Shown: positions 5,821 to 10,649 of the stretch, piece after piece
Layout of the letters: each line of letters begins with the position of its first letter
Position numbering within the stretch: the first letter of the stretch is position 1
Assembly (NCBI GenBank): GCA_026770585.1
Contig: MU647938.1
Span: forward strand, 1-10,649
Direction: 5' to 3'
Source: Baffinella frigidus
Lineage: Eukaryota > Cryptophyceae > Cryptomonadales > Baffinellaceae
Length of the DNA stretch: 10,649 nucleotides
Program-made: the position numbers and the translations under genes
Notes under the pieces: generated by a model
Databases searched by the model: none
Told to the model about the DNA's origin: nothing
Seen by the model: only the letters and a program-made list of their open reading frames with translations

Positions 5821-6020
5821 ACGAAGTTCGTACATGTGTACCGGTACCAGCTCGTACGAGCTCGTATGTAGACATGTACATGTGTACAAACTGATTGAAC
5901 TTCGTACATGTACGAGCTCGTAGGGGGTATCCGATGATATCATTGATATGGTAGGATCCTGTACGAAGCTTCGTAGACATGTATGTAGGATCCTACGAAC
6001 TTTCGTAGGGGTCGAGACCC
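5821..6020. repeat. Palindrome-saturated block
   Basis: About 200 bp are built from short palindromes: GTACCGGTAC, GCTCGTACGAGC (about 5850-5861), CGTACATGTACG (5903-5914), TACGAAGCTTCGTA (5962-5975), GTAGGATCCTAC (about 5985-5996), CCTACGAA-CT-TTCGTAGG (about 5992-6009) and GGGTC-GA-GACCC. The phrase GAASTTCGTACATGT occurs at about 5823 and 5898. Six-base sites GTAC-, GAGCTC-, GGATCC- and AAGCTT-type recur every few bases. A related CGTACGAA-TTA-TTCGTACG lies at 6096-6114. Confidence 0.85.
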
Positions 6021-6060
6021 TTGAGGTCCTTGAGGTTTTAAATGCTCCCAACATATGCCA
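6020..6060 (-). repeat. CWEHLKP module, copy E
   Basis: Reads GICWEHLKPQGPQGSRP on the minus strand. Compared with copy D both AAA lysine codons are CAA, changes that keep the CWE-P-GP frame open. The palindromic block begins at its inner edge. Confidence 0.85.
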
Positions 6061-6386
6061 ACGACACGCCCTTCCGTAGAAAGGACAAGGATACTCGTAC
6101 GAATTATTCGTACGCTCGTTGATTTCGTATTGACACTTATTGTACGAAGCTGCTCCCCGGAAATTTGACGGGAATTGGAGCCATTTCGGCCTGGGCCTCT
6201 TATCGGAACCAGCTTTAAGATTGGGCGCATGATCGTCATCACGGATGAATTTTTTACTACATGTACAAGTGTTGTGAAAATCTAGACGGTCAGCTGTGTT
6301 TTGAACACACCCCTGTAGTCGTGTCACGTCCGATAAAATCACCACCAGAGCATCACGACAGTACAGGAGCTAAAATCTAATCGCGG

Positions 6387-6539
6387 CGAGTATTTTCCGA
6401 AAATACGATTTCGGGGACCTCCGATCCGATTTGCAACGAAAATTACTACACGGACGTGACCCTTTTAAAAAGTACAGGCAAATTGTGTGGTAATTTTCGT
6501 TGAACATACTTTTAAAATCGTATTTTCGGAAAATACTCG
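6387..6539. mobile_element. Nested fold-back element, 153 bp
   Basis: Outer arms CGAGTATTTTCCGAAAATAC plus GAT (6387-6409) are exactly complementary to 6517-6539, and each arm is itself palindromic (GTATTTT-AAAATAC). Inner arms CAACGAAAATTACTACAC (6434-6451) and GTGTGGTAATTTTCGTTG (6485-6502) pair with one mismatch. The inner box is shared with the fold-back at 9781-9921 while the outer arms are unrelated. No clear target-site duplication is visible. No ORF inside. Confidence 0.75.
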
Positions 6540-7068
6540 TCCGGATGAAATCGTGTAGTAAAAGTCACGGTGCAACATTCGGATGACTGGCAGGTCTACC
6601 GGTAGTCGCACCGTGCTTTGTAAGCATCCCTCCTATTTTGATAGGGCAATCTTGCCCCCGGGTGAGAGACGACATATACGTATATTAGTGGCGCGCAGCG
6701 CTCGGGGTTTATCCTTTTGGGTTTACTTTGGTCTGTGCGTGCGCTATATGTTTTTAAATGGCTCTCGAACTTCCGATTTGATTTGATCTGTGTTTTATCC
6801 TGGATTTTTTCGGTTAAAAGGGCTCAAGTGACCGCCTTGAGAGGGATTTCGAAGCCTTTCGAAGGTCGTCCATGAAAAGCGTTTAGAAGGACGCAAAACA
6901 ACAAGCTCGACAACCGTGTCCCTGCCGCGCTGGCCGGGCCTTGCGCGCAGCTCGCGGCGGGGGAACGCGCTGCGCGGCACGCGCAGCGTGCCGCACAGAC
7001 ACACAAACCGACGACGAGCGCGGCGCATCCCGGAGGAGGAGCCTCTGATGGGACGCGCGCGGGAGGTT
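6540..7068. other. Spacer grading into GC-rich DNA
   Basis: 6540-6800 is AT-balanced with nothing recognised. From about 6910 the sequence becomes strongly GC-rich with overlapping short hairpins, such as CGGCACGC-GCA-GCGTGCCG near 6978-6996. Long ORFs on both strands here follow from lack of AT-rich stop codons. Confidence 0.5.
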
Positions 7069-7129
7069 GGCCTCTCCCGCTTGCTCGCGAAGGCGGCTTC
7101 GCCGCCCTCGCGAGCAAGCGGGAGAGGCC
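7069..7129. repeat. 61-bp GC-rich near-perfect hairpin
   Basis: Arms of 22 bp (7069-7090, starting GGCCTCTCCCGCTTGCTCGC) pair exactly with 7108-7129; after one A/C mismatch the core GGCGGC-TTC-GCCGCC pairs again. The loop is three bases. It is the strongest single stem in the window. Confidence 0.95.
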
Positions 7130-7842
7130 ACTGCGTGCATTCGATAGAAGCGACGACGATGGGATGCGTCGCGCTAGGAGTAGCAAGGCGCGTGAGGCGA
7201 CGGTCGGCATGGCCCGCCGTCGAAGTTGGCAGATTGAGTTTCGCAGCTTTTTGGCGCTCTCAGCTGCTCGTGGGCACGCACAAGGCAGGGGCGTGGCCTC
7301 CTCCCGCGCGCGGCAAAACTCTTGGCAGCCATGCTTTCGACCGGTGGCGTTGAAGCAGCGACCATGGGTCTCCATCGCGGCACGGGCCAGACGGCACGGG
7401 TCCCCACCATCTTTGAGAGGCCGCTTTTTGAAACTCTGCCCCAGGGTGGTGCAGCGGGTGTGGGGGCGCGTGCGCTTGAGACTCGCGGGTATCTCGGCTG
7501 CAGCCTTTCCCAGGCGGTATGCGTTGCCGCATGCCGCTGGCGTGCGCCACCAGCGGCGTAACTTCATCCAGCATGAGGAACTCAATCGTTAACGGTCTTT
7601 TGGTCATTTCCGCGCAGTTCATTTTCAGGGTACGGGAGGTCCGATTTCGTGCCGACTCCAGCAATTTTTGAAGTGTCAAAAACCCCTTTATTCATATACG
7701 TATTCCTTTGAATTCACTTAAGTGGCTTGCCACCCCGCAGGGAATTGACTTTGAGAGATTGCCCGCCCTACACGGCCCCGTCCCCCTCATAGTATTTTCG
7801 TTGCAATGGCTGTAAAGTGGATTCGTTGGAGGAACGGCAGAC
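7130..7842. other. GC-rich spacer, no convincing gene
   Basis: Overlapping ORFs on both strands are arginine/alanine-rich and follow base composition. A hairpin GCCGCTGG and CCAGCGGC lies at 7533-7557. From about 7590 to 7840 composition returns to average and I see nothing. Confidence 0.5.
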
Positions 7843-7866
7843 ATGGACATCTTTCGCAAGGTGATT

Positions 7867-8158
7867 GGCTGGCTTACCAAGCCAGCCCGCTTTGGGACGG
7901 AGGCGCTCCGTGGTGACGTCTTGAAGGTGCGCTTGCGAGCCCGAGCCAGGGCTCATGCCCCCTACCGTAGATATGGTCGCGCGCCAGATCGGCTGGGACA
8001 GTCCGTGCGCGGTGTAGGGTTGGCTGCGCGCAGTCTCAGGCTGTGCGCAGCCTCTCGGTTCGAGAGCGCGCACCGTATCGTGAGGCGCATCCCCAGGGCC
8101 TTGCGCAACACAAAGCATGCGTCCCATTCTCTCCGCCCTTGCGAGCATGGGACGCATG
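7867..8158. repeat. Run of closely spaced hairpins
   Basis: Consecutive hairpins are 7867-7887 (GGCTGGCTT-ACC-AAGCCAGCC), 7898-7910 (CGGAG-GCG-CTCCG), 7937-7954 (GAGCCC and GGGCTC), 8023-8051 (GCTGCGCGCAG and CTGTGCGCAGC, 10 of 11) and 8116-8158 (CATGCGTCCCAT and ATGGGACGCATG, perfect). The 8146 arm can alternatively pair with CCCATGCTCGC at about 8184. An ORF (7843-8307) crosses them but has no recognisable product. Confidence 0.75.
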
Positions 8159-8282
8159 TGGTGCAGCCCATGCTGATTTTCCCCATGCTCGCCGCACGGT
8201 GGTCAAGCGTGCCGTCCCAGCGCAAACTCGGTTTGCTTCCAGACACGCTGGAGGCTTGCGATCTTCTCGCGCGAGAGCGCGA

Positions 8283-8436
8283 CCACCAACCAAATCATCG
8301 ATTTTAGACTTGAGATTTACCCTTGCAGAGACACCAGATCCGGGGTCTCTGCAAGGCCGGGGTCTCTGCAAGGGTAATTCAACGGCAACCCTACAATCTA
8401 CAATCGACGATTTGGTCCAATCGTGAGGGCTGGTGG
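8283..8436. mobile_element. CCACCARCC fold-back unit 1
   Basis: Outer ends are CCACCAACC on the left and CCACCAGCC read inward from the right, followed in both by AAATCRTCGATT; the left arm lacks 13-14 bp present in the right arm. The core is a perfect 16-bp stem, TTACCCTTGCAGAGAC (8317-8332) with 8362-8377, plus a third partial copy of GTCTCTGCAAGG between. The trinucleotide CGA flanks both ends, a possible 3-bp target duplication or chance. Confidence 0.8.
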
Positions 8437-8466
8437 CGAGCAGCGCGCGCTACCTGCACCTGGCAC

Positions 8467-8607
8467 CCACTAGCCCTTGGAGGTGGCTCAAATAGTGCTC
8501 CGGGGCATTTTCGATTTACCTTGGATCGGGGTCGGATCCGACCCCGATCCGAGGTGAAATCGAAGACCTTCCAGGTCACTATTTGAGCCACTTGGGATGG
8601 CTGGTGG
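8467..8607. mobile_element. CCACCARCC fold-back unit 2
   Basis: Ends are CCACTAGCC and, inverted, CCACCAGCC. Next come arms AGGTGGCTCAAATAGTG (8481-8497) pairing with 8578-8594 at 16 of 17, then a core built on a perfect 28-bp palindrome (8523-8550, GGATCGGGGTCGGA and its complement) extended outward to TCGATTT. GCA lies just outside an extended ten-base end on both sides. The interior is unrelated to unit 1. Confidence 0.8.
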
Positions 8608-8627
8608 GGCAGCCGGATGCGGAGGGA

Positions 8628-8797
8628 CCACCAACCCTCACGGAAGGACCAAATCGATGATTTCGACTTGTTCCCAAAGGTTGATTTTGTACCAAGATTG
8701 GGACTTAAGTTAACACAGCCAGGCGAATTGGCCTTGCTGGCAAGGTAAATCCGAGGTCTGAGAATCGGGGATTTGGTCTTTCCGTGCTGGTTGGTGG
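8628..8797. mobile_element. CCACCARCC fold-back unit 3
   Basis: Ends CCACCAACC on both sides are followed by CACGGA and GACCAAATC in both arms (left 8628-8656, right about 8767-8797), which makes its arms close to the right arm of unit 1. The core is weaker: TCCCAA and TTGGGA around 8672-8703 and CCTTG-CTGG-CAAGG near 8732-8745. No clean target duplication. Confidence 0.75.
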
Positions 8798-8917
8798 GAG
8801 AGGATGCATTGACACGCGTCAGGTCCTTTGGCGTTTGATTCCTGCAAATAAGGGGAGAACCTTCTCCTTCCGTGGAAAGAGTCAGCAGAACGGTTCTGAA
8901 TACCCTCAACGCATCTC

Positions 8918-8960
8918 GCCCCGCCATCACCCTTTGGCCAAAGGGTGATCAACAGGGGCG
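8918..8960. repeat. Hairpin with perfect 24-bp palindrome
   Basis: ATCACCCTTTGG is followed by its exact reverse complement (8926-8949), framed by CGCCCC and GGGGCG. It lies just left of fold-back unit 4 and lacks the CCACCARCC ends. Confidence 0.88.
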
Positions 8961-8966
8961 AATGTG

Positions 8967-9108
8967 CCACCAGCCACCAGAAGAGAACCACATCGAGCGA
9001 TCTCAAAAGTTAATTTCCCCTGGGTGGTAAAGGCTCAGCCTTTACCCCTGTGGGCAATTGCCCACAGGTCTCCAAATCGCGATTTGGTTCTCTTCTGCGG
9101 GCTGGTGG
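8967..9108. mobile_element. CCACCARCC fold-back unit 4
   Basis: Ends CCACCAGCC on both sides are followed by CAGAAGAGAACCANATCG in both arms with few mismatches. The interior has two adjoining perfect palindromes: GGTAAAGGCT-C-AGCCTTTACC (9026-9046) and CCTGTGGGCAA followed by TTGCCCACAGG (9047-9068). Neither core occurs in units 1-3. Confidence 0.82.
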
Positions 9109-9428
9109 TGACAGCGCTCTATTGGAGCTATTGGAGCCTGATTGAACATACGCGCGCGGGGATGCGACGCCGGGCTCATCCGGGCACATATTTAATTTAA
9201 AAGAAAATGGCCTATCAAACCGGATTCTGCCCTAATTAAATTTACTTAGGGCCCTAATCAACCTTCATCTAACTCCTATGAACACAAAGGGGTTCGTTTT
9301 CTTTGAAATCACGCATGCCCCCGGATTAGGGCTGACCCCTTCGCACACGTCCACTGGTCTCGTCGCATCTCTCCCCCTAGCGTGAAGCGGTCATGTCAAC
9401 TTATTAAACCTCGCTTTCCCCCCTCGTC
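9109..9428. other. Spacer, no gene seen
   Basis: Contains GCCCTAA and TTAGGGC as a 7-bp-stem hairpin (9229-9252) and further GCCCTAAT/ATTAGGGC copies near 9251 and 9326. The pyrimidine tract and CAG just before 9431 could be a splice acceptor for the following coding-like module, but this is unproved. Confidence 0.45.
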
Positions 9429-9506
9429 CAGGTGTCTGACGTCGTGAAGCACATTCCGGGGTTGAACCACGCGGGCAGGACACGCAAGGCTGGCATGCAA
9501 AAGGGC
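9429..9506 (+). repeat. SDV-KHIPGLNHAGRTRKA module, copy 1
   Basis: Reads VSDVVKHIPGLNHAGRTRKA then GMQK in an open frame. It matches copy 2 (9662) closely over about 75 bp and diverges after CAAAAGGGC. Differences from copy 2 are V/T, G/D and a silent GCT/GCC. It is preceded by TTTCCCCCCTCGTCCAG, an acceptor-like stretch. This is an exon-like, duplicated fragment of unknown function. Confidence 0.8.
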
Positions 9507-9531
9507 AATCAAATCTCACCTGGCCGGCCAA

Positions 9532-9607
9532 AGTTGACAGAAATGGCTCAAATTGACAGGATCTGTCAACTGATCTACTTTCAGGATCCTGGGATCCTGG
9601 GATCCTG
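9532..9607. repeat. Hairpin plus GGATCCTG x3 array
   Basis: AGTTGACAGA (9532-9541) and TCTGTCAACT (9562-9571) form a hairpin. It is followed by CA and three tandem GGATCCTG units (9582-9607). It occupies the place held by the GGATCC-centred 26-bp palindrome upstream of the related 37-bp module at 4166. Confidence 0.85.
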
Positions 9608-9614
9608 CAAGGGA

Positions 9615-9651
9615 GTCAACTTATCATTGCTCCCGGTCACGTCTAAAGTAG
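9615..9651. repeat. 37-bp dispersed module, copy 2
   Basis: Matches 4166-4202 at 36 of 37 bases (TTATC against TTATG). Similarity stops abruptly after CTAAAGTAG, where this copy continues TCTGGCGTGG, itself close to the inverted end (CCACGCCAGATT) of the 127-bp element at 3873. Confidence 0.9.
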
Positions 9652-9661
9652 TCTGGCGTGG

Positions 9662-9780
9662 CAGGTGTCTGACGTCACGAAGCACATTCCGGGGTTGAAC
9701 CACGCGGGCAGGACACGCAAGGCCGACATGCAAAAGTGGGCTACGGAAGCGGCTTACGAAGATGCCCAAGGTGCTACATC
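9662..9780 (+). repeat. SDVTKH...MQKWATEA module, copy 2, split by fold-back
   Basis: Reads VSDVTKHIPGLNHAGRTRKA then DMQKWATEAAYEDAQGATS. The period from copy 1 is 233 bp. Its continuation ATCCGAACCCTGACACCCT resumes at 9922 after a 141-bp insertion. Three of the six or so differences from copies 1 and 3 are third-position and silent in this frame, which mildly supports past coding. Product unknown. Confidence 0.82.
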
Positions 9781-9921
9781 TCATGTGGAAACACTTGTAA
9801 TTTATAAACTGGATTTCAAGAAAAATTACCACACGTTTGTTTTAATATTACATGTAAAGAACGTTATGGGCAGTAATTTTCGTTGAATCCAGTTTATAAA
9901 TTATAAGTGTTTCCGTATGAA
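9781..9921. mobile_element. 141-bp fold-back element with occupied/empty site pair
   Basis: Arms of about 50 bp: TCATGTGGAAACACTTGTAA on the left and TCATACGGAAACACTTATAA read inward from the right, continuing through TTTATAAACTGGATT to AAAATTAC. The flanking ATC (9778-9780, 9922-9924) is present once in the uninterrupted copy 3 (GCTACATCCGAACCCTG at 9991-10007), implying a 3-bp target duplication. The inner box GTAATTTTCGTTGA is identical to one in 6387-6539. No ORF; non-autonomous. Confidence 0.85.
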
Positions 9922-9942
9922 ATCCGAACCCTGACACCCTCA

Positions 9943-10014
9943 GACATGCAAAAGTGGGCTACGGAAGCTGCTTCCGAAGATGCCGAAGGTGCTACATCCG
10001 AACCCTGGAACCCT
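9943..10014 (+). repeat. MQKWATEA module, copy 3 (uninterrupted site)
   Basis: Starts GACATGCAAAAGTGGGCTAC and reads DMQKWATEAASEDAEGATSEPWNP. It retains the junction that is split in copy 2 and merges directly into the telomere-like array downstream. Confidence 0.88.
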
Positions 10015-10185
10015 TAGCCCTAAACCCTGAACCCTGAACCCTGAACCCTGAACCCCGAACCCTGAACCCTGAATCCTAAACCCTGAACCCCGCACCCCAC
10101 ACCCCACACCCCACACCCCACACCCCACACCCCAAACCACAAACCCCAAATCCCAAATCCCCTAACCCCTAACCCCCAACCAGAT
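10005..10185. repeat. Degenerate telomere-like array IV
   Basis: CCCTGAA is the dominant variant (about 10024-10085), followed by six CACACCC/CACCCCA units and then CCCCAAA and CCCTAAC variants. It is C-rich on this strand like arrays I-III. Confidence 0.9.
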
Positions 10186-10214
10186 TCCTTACCTCTCGAT
10201 GCGTTCATACTCTC

Positions 10215-10295
10215 GGCTACGAAGGCGAGACTACCCCCGGGCGGGCCCAAAAGGGCCCAAAACGGCATGCAAGCGTGGTCCTCCGAAGGTGCAAG
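10215..10295 (+). repeat. ~82-bp direct repeat, copy 1
   Basis: Contains GCGGGCCCAAAAGGGCCCAA then GGCATGCAAGCGTGGTCCTC. Aligns with 10386-10468 (period about 171 bp). The phrase GCATGCAAGCGTGG with following CCGAAGGTG resembles the ATGCAAAAGTGGG of the 9943 module (MQAWSSEG against MQKWATEA), suggesting a distant copy of the same coding-like unit. Confidence 0.8.
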
Positions 10296-10385
10296 AAATC
10301 CCTTCGAAGTCCGCTGTGTGAGGGTGTGATAATCCTCGGCTGAGCAGCATATTGTGAGGGACACAGGGGGGGTTCCTACGGATAA

Positions 10386-10468
10386 GGTAACGGAAAGGCG
10401 AGAAACCCCGCGGGCGGGCCCAAAAGGGCGCACAAGGGCATGGAAGCGTGGTCCTGCGAATGTGGTAA
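10386..10468 (+). repeat. ~82-bp direct repeat, copy 2
   Basis: Shares CGGGCGGGCCCAAAAGGGC and AAGCGTGGTCCT with copy 1. The palindromic GGGCCC of copy 1 has become GGGCGC here. On the minus strand both copies read an ALLGPP-G--LAF phrase, so the coding strand, if any, is undecided. Confidence 0.8.
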
Positions 10469-10649
10469 ACCCGAACCAGAGATAGCCCTTAAGTGCCCAT
10501 ATGGTGAATAGTTACCCTTACTCGCCCTAGGCAGGTCCTGGGGCCCTACCGTACAGGGGTACCTCGCTCATAAGAAACTGCGCCCCCCTAGGACCCTGCA
10601 GGAGGACTATGCCTAGGGCCCTATGGTGGTCCTAGGGGGGGGGGGGGGG
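10469..10649. other. CCTAGG-rich end with G15 terminus
   Basis: CCTAGG, CCCTAGG or CCTAGGGCCC occur at about 10526, 10588, 10612 and 10631. The inverted partner of the 908-926 19-mer is at 10552-10570. The window stops in an uninterrupted run of 15 G, which looks like an assembly break. Confidence 0.75.

Noticed and set aside
5746-6345. 199-codon minus ORF
   Set aside because: Its length is somewhat unusual, but about a third of it is the palindromic block, whose GTAC/GAGCTC chain lacks stops in this frame, and it runs through module copy E in a frame different from the one shared by the other copies.
6824-7585. 253-codon minus-strand ORF, the longest in the window
   Set aside because: It is rich in R, A, S, P and C, follows GC-rich DNA, contains the 61-bp hairpin (which reads almost the same phrase, LSRLLA-AA-PPSRASGRG, on both strands), and both strands are open. 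I see no domain.
6916-7592. Plus-strand ORFs of 142-145 codons overlapping the above
   Set aside because: They mirror the minus-strand ORF through the hairpin and GC content; no start context or protein pattern favours them.
7843-8307. 154-codon plus ORF starting MDIFRKVIGWLTKPARFG, with good start context
   Set aside because: The start looks reasonable, but the frame runs through five hairpins and ends inside fold-back unit 1. The composition is arginine-rich and no family is recognised. Transcript evidence would be needed.
8391-8930. 179-codon minus ORF
   Set aside because: It spans fold-back units 2 and 3; the inverted-repeat arms explain its repeated phrases (REGWW and its reverse).
10020-10433. 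137-codon minus ORF with GSGFRVQGSGFRV repeats
   Set aside because: The tail is translated telomere-like repeat; the rest covers an ~82-bp direct repeat with both strands open.

Overview
This window looks like repeat-rich, gene-poor nuclear DNA from a eukaryote. Perfect CCCTAAA heptamer runs near 1.1-1.8 kb and degenerate ones near 10.0-10.2 kb match the TTTAGGG-class telomere repeat of plants, green algae and several protist groups such as dinoflagellates. I cannot fix the lineage. There is no bacterial gene organisation, no ribosome-binding-site/ORF pattern, and no rRNA or tRNA that I can recognise. The last 15 bases are all G, so the window may be a whole small contig ending in a homopolymer.

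Layout. 1-1060: an imperfect tandem duplication, a coding-like fragment carrying the motif CWELEEPKGPKG, and stacked palindromes. 1064-2280: telomere-like arrays broken by hairpins, then a pair of ~83-bp repeats 179 bp apart, then a heptamer array in the opposite orientation. 2340-3640: a fold-back with perfect 24-bp arms, a 51-bp direct repeat, two weak gene-relic candidates and AT-rich spacer. 3855-4510: copies B, C and D of the CWELEEP module; copy B is split by a 127-bp TA-flanked fold-back insertion, while copies A and C preserve the empty site. 4910-6060: a long hairpin, a ~180-bp TA-flanked inverted-repeat element, a candidate short coding start, a block made almost wholly of six-base palindromes, and module copy E. 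6387-6539: a nested fold-back. 6800-8280: GC-rich DNA full of hairpins. 8283-9108: four unlike fold-back units that all end in outward-facing CCACCARCC-type termini. 9429-10014: tandem copies of a coding-like module, one split by a 141-bp fold-back whose empty site survives in the next copy. 10005-10649: degenerate telomere-like DNA, an ~82-bp direct repeat, and a CCTAGG-rich end.

No gene here can be named with confidence. The coherent story is structural. Several families of short non-autonomous inverted-repeat (MITE-like or fold-back) elements sit in the window, two with their uninterrupted target sequence also present. In more than one family the ends or a box are conserved while the palindromic core is different and nearly perfect in each copy. 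The coding-like fragments (CWELEEP/CWEHLKP and DMQKWATEA modules) are better read as dispersed, duplicated pieces of gene families or of older repeats than as working genes.
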